Shown one piece after another: positions 8,866-17,391 of a DNA stretch of 64,000 nt. Every line of letters starts with the position of its first letter. Positions within the stretch are counted from its first letter, which is position 1. Origin of the DNA: Bradyrhizobium sp. G127 (GTDB lineage: Bacteria; Pseudomonadota; Alphaproteobacteria; Rhizobiales; Xanthobacteraceae). Where the stretch lies: NCBI RefSeq assembly GCF_021502575.1, contig NZ_JAKFGN010000003.1, positions 124,001 through 188,000 on the forward strand, given 5' to 3'. A model generated the notes under the pieces. That model was not told the DNA's origin. It was given only the letters and a program-made list of their open reading frames with translations, and did no database searches. The position numbers and the translations under genes are program-made.

Positions 8866-9788
8866 GCAAGTCTCCGCGTCATTTTCTCGATCTGTTCGAT
8901 GTTCCGACCAAGGAGCTGCGCGCCATTCTCGATGCCAGCGTGGCGATGAAGAAGAAGCGCAAGGCCGGCGATATCTCCGACAAGCCGCTCGACGGCAAGA
9001 CGCTGGCGATGATCTTCGACAAGCCTTCGACCCGCACCCGCGTGTCGTTCGATGTCGGCATGCGCCAGCTCGGCGGCGAAGCCATTATGCTGACCGGCGC
9101 GGAAATGCAGCTCGGACGTGGCGAGACCATCGCCGACACCGCGCGTGTGCTGTCGCGCTTTGTCGACGCCATCATGATCCGGATTCTCAATCACGAGGCG
9201 CTGGCCGAACTTGCCGCGCATGCCACGGTGCCGGTCATCAACGGTCTCACCCGCCGCTCGCATCCCTGCCAGGTGATGGCGGATGTCATGACCTTCGAAG
9301 AGCATCGCGGCCCGATCAAGGGACGTACGGTGGCGTGGACCGGCGACGACAACAACGTGCTGGCGTCGTGGGCGCACGCGGCGGAGCGGTTCGGGTTCAA
9401 TCTGCGCGTCGCGACGCCGCCGGAACTGGCCCCCAACAAGCTGTTGAAGGACTGGATCAAGGCCACGGGGGCGCCGATCGTGCTCGGCACCAAGCCGGAC
9501 GAGGCGGTGCGCGGTGCAGACTGCGTTGTCACCGATACCTGGGTGTCGATGGGCGACAAGGACGGCGAACATCGCCACAACCTGCTGAAGCCCTATCAGG
9601 TCAACGGCAAGCTGATGTCGCTGGCCAACCCCGATGCCATCTTCATGCATTGCCTGCCGGCGCATCGCGGGGAGGAGGTCACCGACGAGGTGATCGACGG
9701 TCCGCAGTCGGTGGTGTTCGATGAAGCAGAAAATCGCCTGCATGCACAAAAGGGCATTCTGGCCTGGTGCCTGAACGCGATCGGGTAG
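8862..9788 (+). CDS. argF: Ornithine carbamoyltransferase
   Basis: A 308-residue cytoplasmic enzyme joining ornithine and carbamoyl phosphate to citrulline. It carries the carbamoyl-phosphate site STRTRVSF near residue 50, [11 protein letters not shown] in the middle, WVSMGDKD in the ornithine-binding region and [11 protein letters not shown] near the C-terminus. The ATG overlaps the argD stop by four bases. A ribosome-binding site (GGGAGGCGG) lies inside the argD end. Length is normal for the family. Confidence 0.96.
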   Translation: MSKSPRHFLDLFDVPTKELRAILDASVAMKKKRKAGDISDKPLDGKTLAMIFDKPSTRTRVSFDVGMRQLGGEAIMLTGAEMQLGRGETIADTARVLSRFVDAIMIRILNHEALAELAAHATVPVINGLTRRSHPCQVMADVMTFEEHRGPIKGRTVAWTGDDNNVLASWAHAAERFGFNLRVATPPELAPNKLLKDWIKATGAPIVLGTKPDEAVRGADCVVTDTWVSMGDKDGEHRHNLLKPYQVNGKLMSLANPDAIFMHCLPAHRGEEVTDEVIDGPQSVVFDEAENRLHAQKGILAWCLNAIG

Positions 9789-9959
9789 CTTCCAGAGTCA
9801 TCCGGTTCCCGACCCGGTCCTTTTCTGCCGGATCAAACGGCCTATATTGGGCTGGCGCTGCCATAGACCCACCATTGCCCTGCGGATGACAATCAGGCCG
9901 GAAGCGGTTTGAGCATTTCGCCGTTCAATTCACGTCCTTTCGATCCGAGATGCTCTGAC

Positions 9960-10967
9960 ATGACGCTTGAAAGCCAAATTCGCGCCCCGTCCGCAACGCC
10001 GGTGGACGATGCCGTGCTGCCCTTCGAGGTCAGTGCGCTCGACGTGCGCGGCCGACTGACGAAGATGGGCCCCGCGCTCGACGAGATTCTGACCAAGCAC
10101 GATTATCCCGCCCCCGTCGGCAAGCTGCTCGGCGAAGCCATTGTGCTGACGACGTTGCTCGGCTCGACGCTGAAATTCGATGGCCGCTTCATCCTGCAAA
10201 CCCAGACCGACGGGCCGGTGTCGCTGATCGTGGTCGATTTCCACGCGCCGGACCGGTTGCGCGCCTACGCGCGTTTCGATGCAAGCCGGCTTGAGGCGGG
10301 GCAGGACTCCGCGGCATTGCTCGGTCTCGGGCATCTCGCCATGACCATCGATCAGGGCGCCGACATGAGCCGCTATCAGGGCCTCGTCGCGCTGGAGGGG
10401 GGCAATCTGGAAGACGCCGCGCATGAATACTTCCTGCGCTCCGAGCAAATCCCGACGCGGGTGCGGCTGGCGGTTGGCGAGGAATTTCGCGGCGGCGGCG
10501 GTGGTCCCAAGCATCGGTGGCGCGGCGGCGGCATGCTGATGCAGTTTTTGCCCAAGGCGCCGGAGCGCGCGCGTCAGCCCGATCTGCATCCCGGCGATGC
10601 GCCGGAAGGCGCTGTTGTGCACGAGATTCCGGACGACGACGCCTGGGCCGAAAGCCGCGCGCTGTTCGGCACCATCGAGGATGTCGAATTGATCGATCCG
10701 GATCTGTCCGGCGAGAGGCTGCTGTTCCGGCTGTTTCACGAGCGAGGCGTGCGGGTGTTTTCGACGCAGGTGATGCATGCGCGGTGTTCGTGTTCGCGCG
10801 ACGCGGTGGCGGGGATGCTCGCAAGTTTCGATCCGAAAGATCGCGCCGAGATGGTCGAGAACGGCAAGGTGGTCGTGACCTGCGAGTTCTGTAGCTCGGT
10901 TTATGAGTTCACGCCGGATGAAGCGGGCGTCGTTCCGGCGACCGAACAAGGAGCGTCTGATAATTAA
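9960..10967 (+). CDS. hslO: Redox-regulated chaperone Hsp33
   Basis: A 335-residue Hsp33 protein, a holdase activated by oxidation of a zinc-bound cysteine centre. The C-terminal zinc site is intact: CSCS followed about 30 residues later by CEFCSS. The N-terminal domain carries the expected glycine-rich segment near [20 protein letters not shown] longer form from TTG at 9909 is possible, but the ATG at 9960 is preferred. Its 3' end overlaps the convergent apaG gene by four bases. The 171-base gap after argF holds nothing I can name. Confidence 0.93.
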   Translation: MTLESQIRAPSATPVDDAVLPFEVSALDVRGRLTKMGPALDEILTKHDYPAPVGKLLGEAIVLTTLLGSTLKFDGRFILQTQTDGPVSLIVVDFHAPDRLRAYARFDASRLEAGQDSAALLGLGHLAMTIDQGADMSRYQGLVALEGGNLEDAAHEYFLRSEQIPTRVRLAVGEEFRGGGGGPKHRWRGGGMLMQFLPKAPERARQPDLHPGDAPEGAVVHEIPDDDAWAESRALFGTIEDVELIDPDLSGERLLFRLFHERGVRVFSTQVMHARCSCSRDAVAGMLASFDPKDRAEMVENGKVVVTCEFCSSVYEFTPDEAGVVPATEQGASDN

Positions 10968-11356
10968 TTCAGCGTTCGCTTGGAGTCGGGACTGTCGAGC
11001 GAGAAGGCGGGGATGTCGATGTCGAACGGCTCGCCGTCCTCCGTCTCCATCTGATAGCTGCCCGACATGAATCCGGATGGTGTCTGAAGCGGCACGCCGC
11101 TGGTGTATTCAAACCGCTCGCCGGGCTCCAGCACGGGCTGTTCTCCGACTACGCCTTCGCCGTGTACCTCCTGGCTCCGGCCGGTTCCATCGGTGATGAT
11201 CCAGTGCCTGGTTTTAAGCTGGACGGTTTCGGTTCCGGCATTGACGATAGCAATCGTGTAGGCCCAGAAAAACCGACCGTCTTCCGGAGAGGAACGCTCC
11301 GGGAGGAAATTCGGTTCGACGATGACTTCTATCTGGCGAGTTACGGCGCGATACAT
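10964..11356 (-). CDS. apaG: Co2+/Mg2+ efflux protein ApaG
   Basis: A 130-residue protein of the ApaG/DUF525 fold. The core shows [36 protein letters not shown] and the conserved [10 protein letters not shown] segment before the C-terminal strands. ApaG has been linked to Co2+ resistance and Mg2+ efflux in enterobacteria; the biochemical role remains unclear. It converges on hslO with a four-base overlap. Confidence 0.93.
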   Translation of the reverse strand: MYRAVTRQIEVIVEPNFLPERSSPEDGRFFWAYTIAIVNAGTETVQLKTRHWIITDGTGRSQEVHGEGVVGEQPVLEPGERFEYTSGVPLQTPSGFMSGSYQMETEDGEPFDIDIPAFSLDSPDSKRTLN

Positions 11357-11604
11357 GGGGTCCGTCCAGTTCGAGTCGGATGATAACAGACCTTTCCGTC
11401 AGCTAGGCACTGTTATCGGGGTTTCGAGTGGCCCGTCCAGGTCATCTACGACGCGGCATACGCACCGGAACGACCATCGTTCCATACCGTTTTATCGGTT
11501 ATCCGGCGCGGCTGTCTCCTGGAATGCCGTTCATTTGCCGGTCGCCGCGATCTTCCCTAAAACGAGTGGGTATATTCGCCAGTTTCGAACTGGCCGGGAA
11601 TGAA

Positions 11605-12837
11605 ATGACGTTGGTAACGACTGAAATGACCGATCAGGTGACCGCGGCCGCGGCGGCCGCCAAGGCGGTCGCGCTTCCCGTTGCCGCGGGCGAGCGTGAA
11701 TTGCGTCTTGATTTGTTTCGCGGCATGGCACTCTGGCTGATCTTCGTCGATCATCTGCCGCCGAACATCCTGACCTGGTTCACTATCCGCAACTACGGTT
11801 TCAGCGACGCGACCGAGATTTTCATTTTCATCTCCGGCTACACGGCCGCGTTTGTCTATGGCCGCGCGATGCTGGATCGCGGTTTCGTGGTTGCGAGCGC
11901 GCGCATCTTCAAGCGTGTCTGGCAGATCTATGTGGCGCACGTTTTCCTGTTCACGATCTATCTGGCGGAAATTTCCTATATCGCGACGCGGTTCGACAAT
12001 CCGCTCTATGCCGAGGAAATGGGCATCCTTGATTTTCTCAAGCAGCCCGATGTCACGATCGTGCAGGCGCTGCTCTTGAAATTCCGGCCCGTCAACATGG
12101 ACGTGCTGCCGCTCTACATCGTGCTGATGATCTTTCTGCCGGGGATCATCTGGCTGATGCAGCGCAAGGCCGATATCGCGCTGGGGCTGTCAGTCCTGCT
12201 CTACGCGCTGACATGGGAATTCGACTGGTACCTGCCGGCCTATCCAAACGGGTTCTGGGCTTTCAATCCATTCGCCTGGCAGTTGCTGTTCGTGTTTGGA
12301 GCATGGTGCGCGCTCGGCGGCGCGAAGCGCATGACCCGCATTCTCGCTTCGCCCATTACGCTATGGCTTTGCATTGCCTATCTGGTGTTTGCGTTCGCTG
12401 TCACGCTGACCTGGCATGTGCCGCAGCTCAATGTGTTCATGCCACGCTGGCTGGAAAGCTGGATGTATCCGATCAACAAGACCGATCTCGATGTGCTTCG
12501 CTTCGCGCATTTTCTGGCGCTGGCGGCGATCACCGTTCGTGTTCTTCCGAAGGACTGGCCGGGTCTGAAATCGCCCTGGCTGCGTCCGGTGATCCGGTGC
12601 GGCCAGCACTCGCTCGAGATATTCTGTCTCGGCGTCTTCCTGGCGTTCGCAGGGCATTTCGTTCTGGCGGAAGTATCCGGCGGCGCATGGATGCATTTCT
12701 TCGTCAGCGTCGCGGGCATCGTTATTATGTCCGCCGCTGCATGGGTATTTTCATGGTACAAGACCGAAGTCGGCAAGGGTGACAAGCGCGCGAAAAGCGC
12801 CGACGCCGATGCCGACCTCGCCGGAGGCGGGTCATGA
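11605..12837 (+). CDS. opgC: OpgC-type membrane acyltransferase
   Basis: A 410-residue polytopic membrane protein of the OpgC/acyltransferase-3-like group. The start ERELRLDLFRGMALWLIFVD is typical, with the LDLFRG and FVDHLP segments in the first membrane region, followed by FSDATEIFIFISGYTA. About ten hydrophobic segments follow. OpgC enzymes add succinyl or related groups to osmoregulated periplasmic glucans. The ATG at 11605 is used; an open frame runs upstream to 11428 without family similarity. The stop overlaps the next gene in an ATGA arrangement. With the two SGNH proteins downstream it makes a coupled trio, suggesting transfer of acyl groups across the membrane to a periplasmic glycan. 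Confidence 0.85.
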   Translation: MTLVTTEMTDQVTAAAAAAKAVALPVAAGERELRLDLFRGMALWLIFVDHLPPNILTWFTIRNYGFSDATEIFIFISGYTAAFVYGRAMLDRGFVVASARIFKRVWQIYVAHVFLFTIYLAEISYIATRFDNPLYAEEMGILDFLKQPDVTIVQALLLKFRPVNMDVLPLYIVLMIFLPGIIWLMQRKADIALGLSVLLYALTWEFDWYLPAYPNGFWAFNPFAWQLLFVFGAWCALGGAKRMTRILASPITLWLCIAYLVFAFAVTLTWHVPQLNVFMPRWLESWMYPINKTDLDVLRFAHFLALAAITVRVLPKDWPGLKSPWLRPVIRCGQHSLEIFCLGVFLAFAGHFVLAEVSGGAWMHFFVSVAGIVIMSAAAWVFSWYKTEVGKGDKRAKSADADADLAGGGS

Positions 12838-13604
12838 GAGTGTTGCTGGTTGCAGGGATAGTCGCGGGTGTGTTGATCGGCTCTTTCGCGCGTGCGGAGG
12901 ACGGTCCCGGCTGCGCTGTGCCGGCTTATCTTCTGGCGACGGAGAACGCGCTTCCCAAGGTGGCCGAGGCGGTCAAGACAAAGAAGAAACTGGATATTCT
13001 CGTCATCGGCAGCGGCTCTTCCGCGCTTGCCGGTCCCGACGGCGCAAGCACTTCCTATCCGGCACGGCTTGAGACGGCGCTGCGGGAGACATTCCCCGGC
13101 GTGGCGGTCAGTGTAAGGACCGATCTGCGGAGCAAGAAAACCGCCGTCGAAGCGGCGGCGAACTTTGGTGACCTGGTCGAGAAACTGCCGGCTGACCGGA
13201 AGCCGGATCTGGTCATCTGGCAGACCGGCACCGTTGACGCCATCAAGTCCGTCGATCCTGACGATTTTCGCAGCGCGCTCGACGGTGGCGTGGGTGCATT
13301 GCAAAAGTCCGGCGCCGATGTGCTCTTGATGAATCTTCAATACAACCCACGTATGGAGACGATGCTTGCCGTCTCGCCCTACAATGACACGATCCGCGTC
13401 GTCGCTCAGGATCACCAGATTCCGATGTTCGACCGTTTCTCGATCATGCGGCACTGGAACGATGTCGGCGATTTCGACCTGTTCGGTTCGGCGCATGGAT
13501 ATGGAATGGCAAAGCGCGTTCACGATTGTATCGGCCGCTCACTTTCGGCGCTGATCGTCGAGGCGTCGCGTCTCAATCCAGCGGAGTTCAGGATTCAACG
13601 TTGA
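12834..13604 (+). CDS. Periplasmic SGNH-like protein, catalytic residues partly lost
   Basis: A 256-residue protein with a signal peptide (hydrophobic residues 3-18, cleavage near FARA-ED). It shows the SGNH-hydrolase layout: block I at LDILVIGSGSSALAG (possible nucleophile Ser63) and block III at VIWQTGTVDA. The downstream paralogue has GTN in block III where this protein has GTV at residue 136, and DGLH in block V where this protein has GSAH (220-223). It therefore lacks the oxyanion Asn and the triad Asp. It may be a binding or partner protein rather than an active esterase. It overlaps opgC (ATGA) and the next gene (TGATG). Confidence 0.75.
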   Translation: MRVLLVAGIVAGVLIGSFARAEDGPGCAVPAYLLATENALPKVAEAVKTKKKLDILVIGSGSSALAGPDGASTSYPARLETALRETFPGVAVSVRTDLRSKKTAVEAAANFGDLVEKLPADRKPDLVIWQTGTVDAIKSVDPDDFRSALDGGVGALQKSGADVLLMNLQYNPRMETMLAVSPYNDTIRVVAQDHQIPMFDRFSIMRHWNDVGDFDLFGSAHGYGMAKRVHDCIGRSLSALIVEASRLNPAEFRIQR

Positions 13605-14533
13605 TGCGTTTTGATTGTCGTTTTGCGGTTGCCGTCATGGCCGCGGCAACACTGTGCGGATGGCCGTCCGCGCGCCCCGCCGTCGCACAGGCCGTGCCCC
13701 CCGCTGCAGCGGCAAAATCCGACGTGCCTGCGCAAAAGGGGCTTGCCACCAAAGCCATTGAAGCCGCCAAGAGCGCGGCCAGTGCGGCGGGAGACATTCT
13801 CACCCGCGTGCCGTGCCTGCCCGCCAAGGGGATCAAGGATGTTCCAGGTTCGCTGCCGCGCGTCGCGCGGCGGATCGCGGCGGGCGAGCCGGTCACTATC
13901 GTCGCGTTTGGATCGTCGACCACGGTCGGCTACGGCACGTCGTCGCCGGCCTATACCTATCCGAACCGCCTCGCGGACCAGTTGCGCCGCAAGTTTCCGA
14001 CCGCCGACATCAGCATCATCAATCGCGGCATGGGCGGGCAGGATGCACCCGAGATGATGAAGCGGTTCGACGCCGCCGTGCTCGCCGCCGATCCTGATCT
14101 CGTGATCTGGCAGCTCGGCACCAACACGGTGGTCAAGGGAAGCGTCAGCGATGTCGCAGCGACGGCTGCGCTGGTGGAGGACGGCATCGCGCGCCTTCAG
14201 GCCCGCGGCATCGACGTTGTGCTGATCGATCCGCAGTATGTGCCCGCCGTCGCCTCGAAGACCGAAAACGCCAGCAAGATGGTGAAGCTGATCGGTGAGG
14301 TCGCGAAGCTCAAGAACGTGGCGCTGTTCCCTCGCTTCGAAGTCATGCGGCAATGGCATGAGGACGAGAAAATGCCATTCGAGAAGTTTGTGATCGGTGA
14401 CGGCCTGCATATGAACGACTGGGGCTATGCCTGTTTCGCCCAGTTGCTCGGCGACACCATCATCAAGTCGGTCGGTCAGGTAAAGGCAGGCGTCGACGTG
14501 CCGGGCAACGTCATGACCTACCGGCCGATGTGA
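13604..14533 (+). CDS. Periplasmic SGNH/GDSL hydrolase family protein
   Basis: A 309-residue protein with an N-terminal signal peptide (hydrophobic to about residue 20, Ala-rich cleavage region near ARPAVAQA) and an Ala-rich linker. The SGNH blocks are intact: AFGSSTTVGYG with nucleophile Ser105, the Gly block in NRGMGGQD, GTN with Asn174, and DGLH with Asp267 and His270. Predicted to be an extracytoplasmic esterase or acyl transferase. Its start overlaps the previous stop (TGATG). The neighbouring OpgC protein suggests it works on acylated periplasmic glucan, as SGNH partners do in other membrane-acyltransferase systems. Confidence 0.8.
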   Translation: MRFDCRFAVAVMAAATLCGWPSARPAVAQAVPPAAAAKSDVPAQKGLATKAIEAAKSAASAAGDILTRVPCLPAKGIKDVPGSLPRVARRIAAGEPVTIVAFGSSTTVGYGTSSPAYTYPNRLADQLRRKFPTADISIINRGMGGQDAPEMMKRFDAAVLAADPDLVIWQLGTNTVVKGSVSDVAATAALVEDGIARLQARGIDVVLIDPQYVPAVASKTENASKMVKLIGEVAKLKNVALFPRFEVMRQWHEDEKMPFEKFVIGDGLHMNDWGYACFAQLLGDTIIKSVGQVKAGVDVPGNVMTYRPM

Positions 14534-14544
14534 GCGGCGATATC

Positions 14545-14652
14545 GTCATCCTGAGACGCGATCTCTTGCGAGCCTCGAAAGATGACGGAGTGGAAGGCGA
14601 GACGCCGTCGCTCTTCGAGGCCTTCGCTTCGCTCCGGCTCCTCAGGGTGAGG
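14545..14652 (+). repeat. Palindromic intergenic repeat, third copy
   Basis: It begins GTCATCCTGAGACGCGATC and ends CTCCTCAGGGTGAGG, with the shared inner segment CTTGCGAGCCTCGAA and the segment CTTCGCTTCGCTCCGG also found in the copy at 2855-2945. It lies in the convergent gap between the SGNH gene and metZ and ends only a few bases from the metZ stop, where its hairpin might also act as a terminator. Confidence 0.8.
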
Positions 14653-14662
14653 CAAGAAAACC

Positions 14663-15880
14663 TCACGCCTTCTCAAGCGCCGCCGTCAGATCCTCGATCA
14701 GATCGTCCTGATGCTCGAGCCCTGCCGAGAAGCGGATGAAGCCTTCACTGATGCCGAGTTCGGCGCGCGCCTCCGGCGTCAGGCGCTGATGCGTCGTGGT
14801 CGCCGGGTGCGTGACGATGCTCTTGGAATCGCCGAGGTTGTTGGAAATCCGCGCAAGCTTCAACGCATTCAGCGTGCGGAAGGCCGCGGCCTTGCCGCCC
14901 TTGATCTCAAAACCGATCAGCGTCGATCCGGCGCGCATCTGTTTCTTCACGATGGCGGCCTGCGGATGATCGGCGCGGCCCGGATAGATCAGCCGCGATA
15001 TCTTGGGGTGCTTCGCGAGAACATCGGCGATCGCGCCGGCGGTTTCGGTCTGCGCCTTGACCCGAATGCTCAGTGTCTCAAGTCCTTTCAGCAGCACCCA
15101 GGCGTTGAACGGCGACATCGCGGGTCCGGTCTGGCGCAGGAACGTATGGATGTGTTCCTGAATGAAGGCTTCCGACGAGAGGATGATGCCGCCGAGACAG
15201 CGGCCCTGACCGTCGATGTGCTTGGTCGCCGAATAGACCACGACATCCGCGCCGAGCGCGAGCGGGCTCTGCCAGATCGGCGTCGCGAACACGTTGTCCA
15301 CGATCAGGCGCGCGCCGCCGCGATGGGCGATCTCGGCCACGGCTGCGATGTCGACCACGTCGAGGGTCGGATTGGTCGGGCTTTCGAGGAAGCACGACTT
15401 GGTGTTTGGCCGCATCGCCTTCTGCCACTGGTCGAGGTCATGGCCATCAACCAGCGTGGATTCAATTCCGTAGCGCGGCAGCAGATCTTCCACGACATAA
15501 CGGCACGAGCCGAACAGCGCCTTGGCCGCGACAACGTGATCACCGAATTTAAGCGGCGCGAGGATCGCGGTGGTGACAGCGGCCATGCCGGTGGCCGTGG
15601 CGCGGGCAGCTTCCGCGCCTTCGAGTTCGACCATCCGCTGTTCGAACATCGCGACCGTCGGATTGGAAAATCGTGAATAGAGAAAGCCGGGATCGGCGCC
15701 GGTAAAGCGGGCTTCGCATTGCTCGGCGGTGTCGTAGACAAACCCCTGCGTCAGGAACAGTGCTTCGGAGGTTTCGCCATATTGCGAGCGCAGCGTGCCG
15801 GAATGCACGAGGCGGGTTTCGGGGCGATAGTTGCGGGTGGAAGATGGCGGCTTGGCCGCAGGTGTTTTGATCTCGGACAT
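14663..15880 (-). CDS. metZ: O-succinylhomoserine sulfhydrylase
   Basis: A 405-residue Cys/Met-metabolism PLP enzyme. The PLP lysine lies in the segment VVYSATKHIDGQGR. YSRFSNPT near residue 70 and the C-terminal RFSAGLEHQDDLIEDL are typical. The length and the segments around GQGRCLGG fit the MetZ branch, which makes homocysteine directly from O-succinylhomoserine and sulfide. The ATG at 15880 has GGAG five bases upstream; a GTG two codons earlier is less likely. The leader carries a SAM-II riboswitch with nested terminator hairpins, so expression should fall when S-adenosylmethionine is abundant. Confidence 0.93.
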   Translation of the reverse strand: MSEIKTPAAKPPSSTRNYRPETRLVHSGTLRSQYGETSEALFLTQGFVYDTAEQCEARFTGADPGFLYSRFSNPTVAMFEQRMVELEGAEAARATATGMAAVTTAILAPLKFGDHVVAAKALFGSCRYVVEDLLPRYGIESTLVDGHDLDQWQKAMRPNTKSCFLESPTNPTLDVVDIAAVAEIAHRGGARLIVDNVFATPIWQSPLALGADVVVYSATKHIDGQGRCLGGIILSSEAFIQEHIHTFLRQTGPAMSPFNAWVLLKGLETLSIRVKAQTETAGAIADVLAKHPKISRLIYPGRADHPQAAIVKKQMRAGSTLIGFEIKGGKAAAFRTLNALKLARISNNLGDSKSIVTHPATTTHQRLTPEARAELGISEGFIRFSAGLEHQDDLIEDLTAALEKA

Positions 15881-15892
15881 GTGCACTCCATC

Positions 15893-15914
15893 GTGACCAC
15901 CTCGCGATGGTCAC
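15893..15914 (-). promoter_or_regulatory. Inverted repeat in the metZ leader before the start codon
   Basis: GTGACCA, eight bases and TGGTCAC form a perfect 7-bp inverted repeat between the U-run of the leader terminator and the metZ ribosome-binding site. It could be an RNA hairpin limiting ribosome access or a protein-binding dyad. Nothing in the sequence decides between them. Confidence 0.45.
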
Positions 15915-15950
15915 AAAAAACCGGCCTGGAAAATATTTCCACAAGCCGGG
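15915..15950 (-). terminator. Intrinsic terminator in the metZ leader
   Basis: On the minus strand CCGGCTTGTGGAAA, a short loop, and TTTCCAGGCCGG form a bulged stem followed by six T residues. It lies between the SAM-II aptamer and metZ and would stop transcription when formed. Its left arm (CCCGGCTTG) can instead pair with upstream CAGGCCGGG at 15962-15970. Confidence 0.75.
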
Positions 15951-15970
15951 ATCACACTGTCCCCGGCCTG
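15942..15970 (-). promoter_or_regulatory. Candidate antiterminator hairpin in the metZ leader
   Basis: On the minus strand CAGGCCGGG (15970-15962) and CCCGGCTTG (15950-15942) can form a 9-bp stem with one G-T pair. It uses the same CCCGGCTTG arm as the terminator at 15915-15950, so the two hairpins exclude each other. It abuts the 3' edge of the aptamer, as expected for an expression platform. Confidence 0.6.
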
Positions 15971-16021
15971 TTTAGCGAGTTATTTAACGTGGCTGCAAGC
16001 CGGCCGGCTCAAATGACCACG
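15971..16021 (-). promoter_or_regulatory. SAM-II riboswitch aptamer
   Basis: The minus strand reads CGTGG (5' arm of P1), TCATTTGAG, a GC-rich loop, TTGCAGCCACG (containing the P1 3' arm CCACG), TTAAATAACTC and GCTAAA. This order matches the SAM-II (metA motif, SAM_alpha) H-type pseudoknot: stem P1, the U-rich strand after it, TTGCAG before the closing arm, and a terminal GCTAAA that pairs back. SAM-II aptamers precede methionine genes in alphaproteobacteria, and the next gene is metZ. Confidence 0.92.
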
Positions 16022-16034
16022 GGATAAGTGGTAG

Positions 16035-16062
16035 GCTTAATCCCGCATGGTCTTTCCGTCAA
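16035..16062 (-). promoter_or_regulatory. Candidate promoter of the metZ leader
   Basis: On the minus strand TTGACG is followed after 16 bases by TTAAGC. Transcription would start about 10 bases before the SAM-II aptamer. The -35 box is good; the -10 box is weak. Confidence 0.4.
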
Positions 16063-16128
16063 GCGCCCCATCGGATAACCGGTAAAATGCACATTTTGCT
16101 GGATTAGCCGGCGACCGAGGACACCCAC

Positions 16129-17235
16129 GTGCCTTTCACTCTGCCCCCCGGCGCGACTGGAATTTTGCCCGACCGCATGATCGCGGCGATGGCCGACGCC
16201 GGCCTGATCCTTCCGGAATATCCTTTCGTCGAGAGCCAGATCCAGCCGGCCAGCCTCGATCTGCGTCTTGGCGAGGTGGCATTCCGGGTGCGCGCCAGTT
16301 TCCTGCCGGGACCGGACATCACGGTGGCGCAGCGTATCGACGAACTGAAGCTGCACGAGATCGATCTGTCCGATGGCGCAGTTCTGGAAACCAACTGCGT
16401 TTACATCGTGCCGCTGCTGGAAAGTCTCGCGCTGCCGCCTTCGATTCAGGCTGCGGCAAATCCGAAAAGCTCCACCGGGCGGCTCGACGTGTTTACCCGC
16501 GTAATCGCCGACGGCACACGCCGCTTCGATATGATCGCGCCTGGCTATCACGGCCCGCTCTATGCCGAGATCAGTCCCAAGACATTTCCTGTGCTGCTGC
16601 GTGAAGGATCGAGGCTGTCGCAGATCCGTTTCCGCACCGGACATCCGCTGCTCAATGCCGATGAACTGCAAGCGTTGCATGCGGCCGAGCGGCTGGTGGA
16701 CAGCGACGAGGCCGATCTCGCCGGTGGCGTGGCGCTCAGCGTTGATCTCAGCGGCGAAGGCTCCGACGGATTTGTCGGCTATCGTGCCAAGCGTCATACC
16801 GGCGTGGTCGATGTCGATCGCCGTTCCGGATATACGGTCGGCGAGTTCTGGGAGCCGATCCGGGCGCGACCGGACCGCAGCCTGATCCTCGATCCCGGCG
16901 AGTTCTATATTCTGGCCTCAAAAGAAGCGGTGCAGGTGCCGCCGGACTTCGCAGCGGAGATGGTGCCGTTCGATCCGCTGGTGGGCGAATTCCGCGTTCA
17001 CTATGCGGGCTTCTTCGATCCCGGCTTTGGCTATGCCGGCGCGGGCGGGCAGGGCTCGCGCGCAGTGCTGGAAGTGCGCTCGCGTGAAGTGCCGTTCATT
17101 CTCGAACACGGCCAGATTGTCGGACGTCTGGTTTATGAAAAGATGCTGTCGCGTCCCGCCGCGCTGTATGGTCAGAAGATTGCATCGAACTATCAGGGCC
17201 AGGGCCTCAAGCTGTCGAAGCACTTTCGTACCTGA
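16129..17235 (+). CDS. dcd: 2'-deoxycytidine 5'-triphosphate deaminase, long two-lobed form
   Basis: A 368-residue protein of the dCTP deaminase/dUTPase superfamily. It is nearly twice the length of E. coli Dcd (193 residues) because two trimer-fold-like lobes follow one another. The first lobe carries QIQPASLDLRLG and the active-site signature NPKSSTGRLDVFTR. The second begins around residue 220 (HTGVVDVDR) and has LDPGEFYILAS and SREVPFILEHGQIVGRLVYE. This long form is known in alphaproteobacteria. It deaminates dCTP to dUTP for dTTP supply. The start is GTG with GAGG upstream. It is divergent from metZ. Confidence 0.9.
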   Translation: MPFTLPPGATGILPDRMIAAMADAGLILPEYPFVESQIQPASLDLRLGEVAFRVRASFLPGPDITVAQRIDELKLHEIDLSDGAVLETNCVYIVPLLESLALPPSIQAAANPKSSTGRLDVFTRVIADGTRRFDMIAPGYHGPLYAEISPKTFPVLLREGSRLSQIRFRTGHPLLNADELQALHAAERLVDSDEADLAGGVALSVDLSGEGSDGFVGYRAKRHTGVVDVDRRSGYTVGEFWEPIRARPDRSLILDPGEFYILASKEAVQVPPDFAAEMVPFDPLVGEFRVHYAGFFDPGFGYAGAGGQGSRAVLEVRSREVPFILEHGQIVGRLVYEKMLSRPAALYGQKIASNYQGQGLKLSKHFRT

Positions 17236-17391
17236 GCACTTTCGCGCCAGGTTTTAGAGTTCATTTCGCTCTGCGGATTATATCTTCACGCGGCACTGGT
17301 CTCCCATGCCATCGGAGTCCTCGGGGCCGCTTGCCGTTGCGCACCAAATGCCGGATCATTCCTGAAAACAAGGACCGTTCGGGAGAACGCC

